Position numbers and translations under genes: made by a program. From Azadirachta indica (Eukaryota; Streptophyta; Magnoliopsida; Sapindales; Meliaceae), in the NCBI GenBank assembly GCA_022749755.1, contig CM040445.1, forward strand, positions 11,119,182 to 11,183,181: a DNA stretch of 64,000 nucleotides, written 5' to 3'. A model generated the notes under the pieces. That model was not told the origin of the DNA and made no database searches. It worked only from the letters and a program-made list of their open reading frames with translations. This document shows, piece after piece, positions 11,892-23,863 of the stretch; position 1 is the first letter of the stretch, and the number at the start of each line of letters is the position of its first letter.

Positions 11892-13357
11892 AGCTATTAA
11901 TAGAAGTAGCTAGCTACAAAATGCAAAATATATAGATCAAAAAATATATTATTCTTATGTAATGTAGTCAAAATATATTACTGATTATGAGCTAAGTGAT
12001 CGTCTTCATGTTACATTTTTTTTTTCTTTTGCAAAAATAGTTCATTAAATTAATATAAGGTAAATGTTTTGGAATTGATGAATTTCTTTTAATTTTGAAT
12101 TAGTTCTCAAATCTTTAGTAAAATAATTTTTAATTAATTGGTACTTATATACAGCTGTAGTACAATAATCAACACTCATCATCAACTATTTTTAGAATAA
12201 TTGTTGTTGTTCAATTCTTGAAAATTTTATTATTAATTAAAATGCATGTTTTTGTTCTTAAAGTATTAGAATAATTAGATATCTATATTTTAGCATGGTA
12301 ATCTCACTTTCTCATTCTTAACATGGATATTCAATTTTTTCCGCAAATTATGAGCAGATTTTTCGAATTTAAAATATAATTTATAATTTAGAATTAAAAA
12401 AAAAAAACTCGATTAATAGCTTGTTTAATAATATTAATTAGTACGCTTAGCAAAAAAATCTAGATCTAACTTAGTCAAGGTGAACCTAATTTTTTAGATT
12501 TGAATTAAACTCAACCTTAAATATAAATCAAATCAGCTTAAATTTTTTTTATTATAACCCGACTAGACTGGTTTGAATCCAGGTCAAATTCGGATCAAAT
12601 AAATTTAGAATAAAATAAAGGTGAGTCAATTCGGGTCTGGTATTGACCTAACTCATAAAAACAAAAAAAATAATAAATTTTTTTTATTTTTTTGGACTTT
12701 GAAAGTCCAATTTTTTAACCCAGTTCAAAATTATTAAACTCAAATTCGTGTCGAGTCAAACTCATAAAAAATAAATTTAAGTACAGATTGAGTTTTTTCA
12801 AACGCAATCTAAACTTAAATTTTTATCGAGCCTACTTTTAAGTACTAATTTAAAAGATGGAAGTATATTTTCAGATGTTTATTTATTTTAAAGTTATTCA
12901 TCCCGTTAATTAATATTAGGAGTGATTTTTTAATAAACGTAGCACTTGAAACGCTTCACAAGTCATGCTGTGCATTTAATTACTTCTTTTAATATATTTT
13001 ATCGCTTCTTCTGTAGCATTTACGAACCAACCAAGAGGAAACACACTCGACTTAACGATTTCAGAATTAGAAAAATAATAAATGAAGAAAATAAGACAAA
13101 CAAATCTCCGGCCATACCATTCTGGGCCCGAACTGCTCCATTCCGGCCTTTCTCTTCGTGTTGGGTAAGAGTCACAAAGATTGGCCCATGACCTGCCCAG
13201 TCAGGCAGTTATAATCTGGTTAGTTAGTTTAGAGTCACGTGACAAACCTAACGGTCCTCTTCATAATCTACTTCCAAACTCTCGAAGGGATCAACTCTGT
13301 TTACCAGTAAATGGATTTTTTTTTCAACAAAATTAGTTTTTAGAGAAATATTTTCCA
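11892..13357. other. Intergenic region between DCD and VPS9 genes
   Basis: This contains the DCD 3' end and the VPS9 promoter. Between about 12480 and 12860 there are repeated, degenerate phrases such as AACTCA, GGTCAAATTCGGATCAAAT and GAGTCAA, which look like an old dispersed repeat. No coding exon is seen; the open frame at 12946-13191 has no family resemblance. Confidence 0.6.
13234..13243. promoter_or_regulatory. Palindromic G-box GTCACGTGAC
   Basis: A perfect 10-base palindrome centred on CACGTG lies 115 bases upstream of the VPS9 start codon, in the position of a proximal promoter element. Plant bHLH and bZIP factors bind this core. Confidence 0.45.
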
Positions 13358-15392
13358 ATGGACACGTCATCATCATCACCGTCGTCGACTCAATCCATAT
13401 CATTCTTCGATTTTCTCGATCGAATGCGCAACCCTGCTTCTATCGATCTCGTTCGCTCCATCAAAAGGTCTTTTTTTTTATTATTTAAAATTTTTGTTTA
13501 ATTTAGTTTAATTTATATGGTTTTGTTTTTGTTTTCGATTTTTAATTTAATGTTTGATTTCAGCTTCATAGTTTCATTTTCATTTTACACTGCAAACCCT
13601 GAACAAGATGGGAAAAAGGTTCAAGAATTCTTCTTGACGATGGAAGCTGCTATTAGGGATCATCCGTTGTGGGATAATTCTACTAACGAGGAAATTGATA
13701 CTGCAATGGAGGTAATTGGCGAATTAATGAACTACTGTATGTCATTTTTAATGAAATTTTCTATTTTTATTTCTGTTGTCCAAAATTCTTTTAAGCTACG
13801 ACAGATGTATGATGGAATCACTTATATTCAGAAGTAGAACTTTACTGAATAATTTAACTTAGATAACAAATGTCCACAGAAAAATGAGTCGTAAAGATCA
13901 AAAGCTGATCCTTACTGAATAATTTAATTGTTGTGCTTTCAATTTGAAGTAGGAGCACAACAGTACTAGACATGAGTCTTGGAGAAAGGAATTAATTTTT
14001 GATAACTATTTTTATGTGCCATAGAACTCTCTTATATGAAATATTATGAATTCATTCTTTTGGGTTCCTGTTAACCATATTAGAATGCTTTCTACATAAA
14101 ATGTAGTGGATGAGGTCATTCTTTGGGCACCTATACTACTATTAACATCAGATGTTCATTATAGATGTGGAGAGAACTTTATGTTTATTTTTCTTATCCT
14201 AGTATGTTTTCACATATTTCAGGGTTTGGAGAAATATGTCATGACAAAACTTTTTTCACGGACATTTGCTTCAACTCCGGAGGATGTGAAGATTGATCAA
14301 GAAATTTCAGAGAAGATATGCTCGTTGCAAACATTCTTGAGGCCTGAGCATTTGGATATACCAGCAGTACTTCAAAATGAAGCTTCATGGCTGGTATGGC
14401 TGCTAACTTTCATTGTTGGGAAGTTTGTTTAATCTGGATTAAATTTCATAAGATACTTATTTGTGTTTCTTCTTTTACCCAGCTTGCAGAGAAGGAATTG
14501 CAGCGCATTAATGCTTTTAAATCTCCTCGTGAGAAGCTCCTTTGTATTATGAATTGTTGCAGGATCATCAACAATTTGCTTCTTAATGCATCAATGTCAG
14601 AAAATATTGTACTAGCGGGGGCCGATGACTTTCTTCCTGTTCTAATTTATGTTATGATCAAGGCAAGCTCTCCTTGGTAATAAGCCATTCTGCCTATTAT
14701 AACCTCTCCAATTTGATTCTTAACATGAAGTGTTTATAGATTTGATATTTTTCACTGTCAGGCAAATCCTCCACAGTTGCATTCCAATCTCAAATTCATA
14801 CAGTTGTACCGGAGGCAGACGAAACTTGTTTCTGAAGCAGCATATTATTTCACAAATCTTGTCTCAGCCAAGACCTTTATTGTTGACTTGAATGCCAAGT
14901 CTCTTTCTATTGAGGAAATTGAATTTGAGGAAAGCATGCAAGCCGCAAGATTAGCCAATGAAGCTGTGCGAGTAGAATCACCACCCGCTTCAAATGACAT
15001 AAAAGCCTCAAGCGAGCAGAAAGATCCTGGTCCGTCGGGAAGAATACATGATGATGAAACAATTACAAGAGGTAGCTTGAATTGTCTAGTGGACTTCTGT
15101 CATCTATGAATAAAATTTATGTTTCTTATCAATGCCTTATCTATTATCAATATCAGGTGGGTTTGGTTACCCTTTTATGGAAGCTGACGCCAGTGAATTA
15201 ACCGTTGGAGATGTCGACAGACTGCTGAGTATGTACAAGGATGTTGTGAGAAAATATACAAGTCTCTGCAGGACGGTTAGACACATTTCAATGATCAAGC
15301 CAATTTCCCCCACTCCACATTCAGAAGGAAAAAGTGTCTTGCAAACACAGCCTGCTGGAACAAGTGCAAGTAATAGGAAAAGAGGGGAGTGA
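13358..15392 (+). CDS. VPS9A: VPS9-domain Rab5 guanine-nucleotide exchange factor (VPS9A-like)
   Basis: Six exons, 13358-13467, 13564-13711, 14223-14393, 14483-14662, 14762-15071 and 15157-15392, give 384 residues. It has the N-terminal FFDFLDRMRNPAS..VRSIKSFIVSF block, the helical bundle (VQEFF..MEAAIRDHPLW), then the VPS9 catalytic domain at about residues 87-245: GLEKYVMTKLFSRTFAS, EASWLLAEKELQRINAFKSP, CCRIINNLLLNAS, GADDFLPVLIYVMIKA and LVSEAAYYFTNLVSA. VPS9a activates Rab5-type GTPases (RHA1, ARA7, ARA6) at plant endosomes. The C-terminal part keeps the YPFMEADASELTVGDVDRLL segment but stops soon after, so the protein is more than 100 residues shorter than Arabidopsis VPS9a. The intron after exon 4 starts with GC instead of GT. 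A further spliced 3' exon starting near 15462 is possible but would be untranslated with this stop. Confidence 0.9.
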
Positions 15393-16013
15393 AGAGGTAA
15401 AAATGTGTTTCTGTTCAAATTCTCTGGTTCAAACTTGTTTGTCTTTGTTGTTTGCTTTCAGAAAACCTCAAGAAGGGAAACGATTTTGCCTTGTTAGTTT
15501 TTTAAGACATATATCACATGAAAGTTCAAAGCAAGCACACAAAGGTAAATGTAAATCCTTATATCCTTGAATCATATTGTACTGGGTTTGCTTGTCCATT
15601 TTGAATCATATATTCTTATAACAATTTGTTAGAGCTAAGTTGATGGGTCATATTTGAATTACTCTAATTGAATGCAATATCATCTATAGCATAGATGTTT
15701 ATTACATTACATTCTCAATAGATTACTGAAGAAGTTGTTCGAATAATTTTTTAAGGTTGATTTTTCTGTTTTCAAAATATAGAAATAACAAGAACATGAT
15801 TGATGAAAACAAAATAGAAAAATTAATCACTTATTTCTTCAAAAACAATTGCTCTCTTCAAATATTGCATTGATTAGCTCCTTAATTCCTTATCGTTGGA
15901 AGTATGAATGCTCAGATTTATTCCTCAATTCTTGCTGAAATTATGTTAGCAAAAAAGAGTGCCTAGACTTGATTTCTCTCTCTCAACATATGAATGACTA
16001 GGAATATCTAAAC
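15393..16013. other. Convergent 3' flanks of VPS9 and GT31 genes
   Basis: The two genes converge with about 620 bases between their stop codons. A donor-like AGAG|GTAAAA at 15396 and an acceptor-like TTTGCTTTCAG ending at 15461 suggest a possible spliced 3' untranslated region of the VPS9 gene. No other feature is seen. Confidence 0.5.
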
Positions 16014-18084
16014 TCAAAGGTCAATGTTCCAAAGGGCACCATCTCCTTCCCCACAAGAGTAGTGAACATCTTTCATTCTTTCTACTGACTTGCATATCCC
16101 ACTGCATGACCAATCAAACGATGCCACACATACATTTCCTGCTCTTGCCTTCCATTCACAATCTAAAAATTTCAATCCAATGCAAATAAAACCATAGTTA
16201 CAACAAGATCAAAATCATTTAGATTAAGTTCCATCAATCAAACAATCAGTAATCATTTCGATCATACCTGGAGGTGTTCCACAGCACATTGAACGATCAT
16301 CTACATGTTCAACTTCCAAGCCAATGAACCAAGAACCCAATGAGACATCCTCATTTGCATATCTATGCAATATTGGCCTAAAACATGCCATAATTCTCAA
16401 ATTAGAATGTTCACATTTGTCAAAATACAAATTTATTCACAAATTTATAACATCTCCAATACTAGGTTGAGACATATGCATTTAGAAAATGTGAATGTTA
16501 CGAGTTGATAGAGATGTAGGCAGCAAGATCCTTGGAGATGGCATAGATTTGGCCAGTTGCATGTCTGAAATACTTGTTTCCTTCTTCCCCAAATTTCCAG
16601 TGCTCTGGCTCATGATATTTCACCCCTCTGGAACAATAAATAAATTAAATAAAAAGAATCCAATGTTAATGTTATTATAAAATTCTCTTTGTAAATAACA
16701 CATTTCATAAGCTACAATTAAAATATATAAACTCACTTTTGAGAGAGAACTGGTCCTGATTTCATGCATCCAATATAGATCCTAGGTTTGGACCTGTAAT
16801 TTGCCAGTGTATTCACTAGCATGCCTATTAAAAAAAGAAGAAAATTTTGTAAAATTTACAAATTTATTAAAAAATCTGTCTTCTGTGAGTGTGATTTGAA
16901 TCTAAAACTGACCTAAATTAAGATGGACATCGTCATCAACCTTGACATAGAAATCAGCATCCCAGATTGAAATAGCAGTAGAGAAATACAGTCTGGTCTT
17001 GGTAGAAAGTTCATGGTATCCTTCAACATGACTGAGCCTAAGAAAATCTTGATGCTCAGCTTCTTCTGCATCAATTCCTTTATCTAGAACTCCACCTGGT
17101 GTTGCACTGTGCCCTATCACAAATCTTATCACAATCCCTTTCTCTTTCTCCATTTTCCTCAATTCTTCTCCTGCATTGAAAATTTTCCAACATTTGGAGT
17201 GATCGGTGAATCGAAAGTTAAGGGTTTAAACAATAGTATTTAAGCTGTAACGGAAATAAGTTAAAGCGACAATTTGAAAAGGGTTAGAGGTAAGACCTGT
17301 AGGCATCCAAGTTTGTCTGACTGAGTCCCTTCTTTTCTTACTGCTGAAAGCTGTGTTGATTCCAATAACCACAAAAGCTTTCTGTAAACTGTGGTTATTA
17401 CTTGCTATTTCTAGTGAATTTTTGCCATTAATGTTGCTTGTTCGAGCTACTGCTAATTCCATTTCCAATGCTGAAATTGTTTTGTCAAGCGATCTGTGAA
17501 TACACAAAAATAATAACATTAGTACATAGAGAAAGAACAAGAGAATTAAAAAGAGAACATTTATTAAAAAAAGAGAAGAGATTAATCCTACTGAATAGCT
17601 TGGTGAGTTTTTGTAACCTCTGCCATGACATCTACTGATTTTCCCTCAACCGGTTTCTGCTTAAAATAAAAATGAAGAAACAAAAATTATCAGTGTGATT
17701 CTCACAATGAAAAATTGAAGCAACAAACTGAGATGAACTTGGAAATATATTCTAAGAAACAATTTATCTAGTATACATGAATATTACTTTCAGAATAATC
17801 AAATTGTTAGGACAATTTTTCAAGCTAAGACGGATACAAATACACATGCAATGTTCAGTTATGTTACGATAATTATTAAATGCCAAAGACTTATTACTAT
17901 TGTCTTGATCACAATCACTTTTTACTTGATTAGAAAGCTTGGAAACATGGCTGGGAAATTTGATAGGGATATCTTGATCTTTGTTCTGGAAATTGTTAGT
18001 CATTGCTCTTAAGAATGATCCTGCAAGAAAGCATGCAATACATAGCACAAAAATTGCTTTCCCAGAAACTGTTTTCCCCCTCAT
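16014..18084 (-). CDS. Beta-1,3-galactosyltransferase, GT31 family (B3GALT7/8-like)
   Basis: Eight exons on the minus strand join in frame to give 429 residues: 18084-17788, 17656-17592, 17493-17297, 17170-16913, 16824-16737, 16627-16502, 16377-16268 and 16162-16014. The architecture is a type II Golgi protein: a short basic start (MRGKTVSGK), a single membrane anchor (about residues 10-27), a stem with a coiled segment ([18 protein letters not shown]), then the catalytic domain. Visible GT31 motifs are [46 protein letters not shown], the metal-binding DDD (residues 265-267, in YVKVDDDVH), [64 protein letters not shown] and a Cys-rich end ([12 protein letters not shown]). These enzymes add beta-1,3-galactose, for example on arabinogalactan proteins. 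The start codon at 18084 is preferred to one at 18222 because the family starts with the membrane anchor. Confidence 0.92.
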
Positions 18085-18666
18085 TTTCCTGGAATCGTTT
18101 TCAAGCTGCTGCCACAGACACCCTGTATGCATTAGATGTTTACAAGTTTCCGGACAGCAGCAGCGGCTTATTTTCTCTGCCCTGGTAAAAATTTTCCACG
18201 AAAACAGACATAAAGAAATCAAAATTTCATTGAATACAGCATGCTTTTAGTTTGTTTGAATGACAAACTTGAAAATACGATAACATTTACGGAATTATGT
18301 ATATGCTATGAAGCTATAATACCTTTTTAAATTGAAGCGAAGTTGAATGACAATGCTTGTGATGGAAGGATAATATAAATAGGTGAGTATGGAAGAGTTT
18401 GGAAATGGGTATATGTTTCCGGTATTTAAGAGCTGTTTGAAGGGTTAATTGAGAGGAATAAAAATTAATTAGTTAATTGATTTAATGGCAGTTCAATCAT
18501 ATTGTTCTCATGATTCAACAAACTGTTTTCTGCTAACAGAAAAGGAGTTTACTGAATTTGTTTTGAGTTTCTTTTCTGATAGTAATTGCGTGTGTGAACT
18601 CTCTCGTATTTGCAGGAGAGAAAGAAAAGGAAAAGAAAATTTATAATTAGTCGGCTATTACTGTAA

Positions 18667-18789
18667 GGGGCTATTTAGTTACCATTTTATGATGGTATGG
18701 TTGGTTTAATTTGTAATTTTCTTTTAATGGTAGTACAAGCGGTCTAATTTGTAATTCGAGGAGCCATTTTTTCCGAGTCAAATGACCCC
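18667..18789. mobile_element. Short MITE-like inverted repeat
   Basis: The left end reads GGGGCTATTTAGTTAC and the inverted right end GGGGTCATTTGACTCG, a degenerate terminal inverted repeat around 123 bases. The flanks TAA and TAG could be a three-base target duplication with one change. No coding capacity. Confidence 0.35.
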
Positions 18790-19634
18790 TAGTCATATAT
18801 TTTGACAACCGCAATCCTCAAAATGGCATCTCATTTTGCTCAACCTTCTTCTGAAATCTCAGTTTCGAGAAATTGACATATCGAATTGACATGAAAAATG
18901 AGATGTTTTGAAGGGAATGAATATATGTAATAAATATGTGTTTTGGAGGAAAGTAATTCTGGGTTTGAGGTAGATATGGGGATTGAAAAGCATAAGGTGG
19001 AAGTATTATAGTACGGACGTTACATTATGAAAATATGAAAATAACTATGTTGATCTATCTAAGTTTCCATTCGATATAAGAAACAGATTTAAAATTAAAA
19101 GGGATGGTAGATAGAGTGGTAATGTAGGAGAAGAGAAGGGAAGAAGAAAATGAATGCGTAAAGAAGAAATGAACGATGAAATGCGCCAAAACAGCAATAG
19201 AGATTTGTAAAGATTTGTCATTTTGATTTTGATCACTCCAAAAAAAAATAATGCAATTTAAAATAACAAATATATATATATATGTTAAATTTTAACACGT
19301 GTATCTTTTTATCAATTATTAGAAATTAAATATAATAAAATTTTATAAACAATTGCAATAATTAATGCACAAAGAGTACCTGATACAAAACTTCTTTTAA
19401 AAAGACTCTAGTTGATGATATATTCTTGTTGTAATGGGATGGACAGACACAATATCAAGTCGAAGGCTTTTTCTTTTTCCTTTTTTTTTTTTCTTTATTT
19501 TAAGAACAAAAAAAATAATAGTAATAATAATAATAATTTTTTGCCCAAGTACTTGCACATCAAAGTGCTCTTTCTACCTAAAGGAATAAAAAAAAGCTGC
19601 TTTGTTGGAAATAGCTTCTAAAATGAGATGTGTA

Positions 19635-19676
<42 letters not shown>

Positions 19677-19748
19677 TCACATCCCTCGAAGCATTGAGGT
19701 AGGTAGGTGGCTAGCATACATGCTTTTTTTAACATCACCAACAATCTA

Positions 19749-19802
19749 CCTATCTATCTATCTATCTATCTATCTATAAATATATATATATATATATATA
19801 TA
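19749..19802 (+). repeat. Compound microsatellite (CTAT)n(TA)n
   Basis: Seven consecutive CTAT units are followed by a (TA)n tract. This is simple sequence in intergenic DNA. Confidence 0.9.
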
Positions 19803-20010
19803 ATGCATGCATAAGAGAAGATCACTAACTATACAGACTTGATTGATATAATTCATTTATTTTTGAAAAGTGGAAAAAAGTGTGAGAGGATATAGAGAAA
19901 TAATATTGGTGGGTGGATAATTTCTTTCCATGTATTATATAGCCAAAATATATGTAAATCCAAGGCCAAATTTTTGCAAGTTGCCAAATATTGTTCATCA
20001 CAAATTGGAA

Positions 20011-20045
<35 letters not shown>

Positions 20046-21084
20046 AAGCATAGTCAATAAGAGACCAATGTTAATTACATTACATTTCTAGACATAATAA
20101 TAATAAAGTCATAGATATCCTCTATACACAGTTACCTCCACTTCTTTTAAGTTAGATATTTTGGATTCCAAGTATTTTTTTTTTTATAAATTAAGTTTTT
20201 GTTATTTAACTTGAAATTATTTTTAAGGTAATTTTATAAAATTATTATATATTGAGAAGAAGTGTAACAATCTTTTATATATATTCTTATTCTGATTAAT
20301 GAAATCATCGTTATTGTCACTTTTAAAAGTATTTATCAGTATAAAATCTCATTATTAATACTAAAGTGTTTGAATAAATGACAAAAATATAATAATTAAG
20401 GCTAAAGAATCAAAACAAATTAGTGAAATCATATTTGAAATTGTCAAAAATTAGCATAAAAAAACCCATCACTCATACTTGTCTTATAATAAAATCTTGC
20501 AAAAAGAAAATCATGATTTTCTTACTTGATTACATATCTTACCCACAATGATATTGCTAAAATATCAGTTAAGCGGTAAAATTTTAAATTTATGTGATTA
20601 TCCTTCCAATTATATATATATATATATGTATTTATGCTAACAAAATTGGCAGACATCGAATCTCCAATGCACTATCCACAAAAATCTTATGGTCAAAAGT
20701 AAAATTTAAAAAATTTTCACCTTTGTCTTGTCTTATTTGCTCTTCAAATTTGTTTAAGATTTTTGTCTTTCAAAAGCAATCATATATGGATAAGAGTACT
20801 TTTCTTTGCAGCAAAATGATATAGTTTTCAGTATATTTGTTAATTTTATTTCTTTATACACGCACACACACAAACAAACCCCCCCATAATCACGAGATGA
20901 AGCAGATCAAATGGAGTATAGCAAGTTAGATGTCTCTATCTTTATACATATATGATTCCACTTTCTTTAAAAGTTTGAAAAGCAATGGTTGTGCTTTGCT
21001 CATTGTCTTGATATTTGGATTATTTTAAAGAAATGGTTGTAAATTAGTGTAGCAAAAGTTTTCTTTAGAATAATAATTAATTGT

Positions 21085-21088
<4 letters not shown>

Positions 21089-21140
<52 letters not shown>
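21089..21140 (+). repeat. Compound microsatellite (AC)18(AT)8
   Basis: A long AC dinucleotide tract runs directly into an AT tract, then into ACAC and GAGA remnants. It is intergenic. Confidence 0.9.
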
Positions 21141-21141
<1 letters not shown>

Positions 21142-23437
21142 ATGCACACACAGAGAGAGACCACACACACCAAGATTAAAAATATGTGCTTTTAATTTAG
21201 TTTATATATTAACATAATTAATAAATCTGGTACACCAAAATCTAGACATGATTCAGTATTTTGTCATCCTTAGATCATTTTTCTTCTGTTAGTTGAAAAA
21301 TTATCTAGTTTAATAATTTTCTCTAACAAATTTGGATAGAATGAGAAAATTTTATTAATTAAATAGAGTAGAAAAAAGAACATCTAAATAAACTCGGAAC
21401 ATAGACAACCTAACTCCTCAAAAGAGATATAAATTAGTTCAAAATAAAGATTAAAAATGGTTATATACGCCCCAATTTCAAATAAACTTTATTACTTGCT
21501 TGTAATTAATATTTTATTGTATTGATGAATGAATGTGCATGCATGGTCCATTTATTTTGTTCTTTATTAATATATAATTCTATATAAATAGTTGAGTTCC
21601 ATTAGGGAAAACAAATTAGTAGCTGATTAATTTGAAGTCAGCATTTGAATAATAACATAATCTAAGAGCCAAAATGAACAAAGGAAATTAAAGAAATTAA
21701 TTGTGGGATCCATGTATCCCGTTGTCACTCGTTACTAGAATCTCTCTCTCTCTCTCTCTCTCTGAAGAGAATAATGCTCTTGATCTTTAATGGTAATGAA
21801 AAAGTCAAAATGTTAAACACACTTTAATTATAATTAGGATCCTCTAATCTTCTCTTTAATTAATTTTTTTACGATGTCAACCCACTAATTACTGCCTTGG
21901 GAGACACTTTCATTACCATCTCAATTTGATTGTCTCCCTTTTGGAAGCTGATCACGAGGCTACCAATATATATATATATATATATCTCTGTTTATACGTT
22001 AGTGTACATGTATAGATGTTAATTAATAGTTCGTGGTCTATGATATTTATATATTATACCATATAGTTGCATGCATAAACAATGTAGACGTCTGTGTATA
22101 TATTTTTAAAATTAATGTACGTTATTTTATTTACAAAAAAACATTGTATATATAATTAAAAAGAACATTGATTTTTATTAAATTTGTAATTCTATACAAT
22201 GAATGAATTAATATTAAATTGACAATGATAATTGTTAAAGAATAAAAAATGTTAATATACATAAAAAAAAACATATTAAAGAAAGAACATATGTAGCTTA
22301 TAATAGCTTTGGTCATAATACTTAATTAGTAGTAATGCTCATGTGATTACTAATTCAATTCTTAATATTATAATATACTCACATGCATTTAAGATCAAGT
22401 ACTACTTATTAGTCATTATATTACCAATTGATTGACTTTATTTTCTTTGAGTTGTAAGTGATTGAAAGCTTAAAATGAAGGAATTTTTAGGTAGAGAAAA
22501 AAGAAAGTTAATGCTTGTTGATGATGTCTAAGATGACTTTGGAATCACATGCTTCTCATGTACAAATTAATTAATGCTTTTGCACATTGATTAATAAGCT
22601 AATCCCAAGTAAATTTAATTGTAATTGTAAAAAAAAATATTTAATCATGGGTTTTGGGAGTGGCAAGGCAATTGATTTGGCAGCTAGCAAAAATACAAAT
22701 TATATATAGAGAGAATCAATAATTGTCCCCCATTGGCAAGCAAGTGCCACTAAAATTATTGAAAATTGGAAAAAATTAAAAAAAAAAGTTATGACATGTG
22801 TCATATCCTCGTACAAGTTTCTTAAGAGCCTGCTGTGAGTGTTATATGACCACAGAAAATTCATAATTACCTAACCACAATAACAGTCAAGAATTGGCAA
22901 CAATGAAATCGTTAATTTTATATGCCTAGCTATTACAAAAAGTCTATCCTACGACTATATCTATGCAAATTGGCTTCTAGAAAAGTGCTTTTCAAAATTT
23001 AGATAGCTAATTTAGAAGAAAAAAATCTTTTTAAGAGCTAAGCTAAGCTAGCTAGAGAGTTCAAAGCTCTCTCTCTCTACCTATCTATATGAAGAAAAAT
23101 TAACCCACTATAATTATAGGTATATTTTAATTACTAATCCCTAGCGATAACATATTTTTTTTCATCTCTTTTGACCCTTTTGGTCGAGGGACAATTATAA
23201 AACGAAAAAGCACGCAATCGAAATAAAACAAATTAAGCCATTTGGTCGGTTTTATTAAAATGCTCTTCTGTTTTTCTTTCTATGTGGGTGTTAAGGGAAA
23301 TTTTGATTTATTTATTTTTCGGTTTCCTTCTATGGTAAGTTGAGAGAGACAGAAAGAGAAGCGTGGTTGGAAAATTTGATGTAGTGTTGACTTAGATGCT
23401 TATAATCATAAATTTTATTGGTTCATAAGAATTCCCA

Positions 23438-23440
<3 letters not shown>

Positions 23441-23479
<39 letters not shown>
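23441..23479 (+). repeat. (AT)n microsatellite, about 39 bases
   Basis: The longest pure AT dinucleotide tract in the window, in the gene desert before the NPF gene. Confidence 0.9.
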
Positions 23480-23482
<3 letters not shown>

Positions 23483-23830
23483 GTCAACCCTACCACTATC
23501 CTCCATAGATCATGTCAATGCTTATAAATACAGAGTTAATTATTTGCTGTTATTCTATTAATTATTTAATAATTATCACCAACATTATATTGGTGCTTAT
23601 ATCTCAAGTAAACAAAACGAACTACAATTATAAGAGAGAAGTAATTGATCGCAAAAACAGATTTAAAGAAAAAATATGTGAAACGTGTTTTGTGTTTTGT
23701 GTTTTGATACAATCAAAGGTTAATTAACTAAATTGGCATTAATAGAAATACAAACTAGAAACTAGTTAATGTCGTTGTAGTTAGGTTGTTGCTAGCTAGC
23801 TCAAAATTAAAATTAATATCGATGTTGTCT

Positions 23831-23863
<33 letters not shown>

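Noticed and set aside
14663..14690. GT donor near 14680 for VPS9 exon 4
   Set aside because: Using it shifts the next exon out of the conserved ANPPQLHSN frame, so the GC donor is preferred.
18085..18222. In-frame upstream extension of the GT31 protein to an ATG at 18222
   Set aside because: It would place 46 Cys-rich residues before the membrane anchor, unlike the family, whose members start near MRGKTVSGK.
21700..21960. Possible microRNA hairpin with ATGGTAATGAAA and TTTCATTACCAT arms
   Set aside because: The pairing is short and interrupted, and no known microRNA sequence is present.
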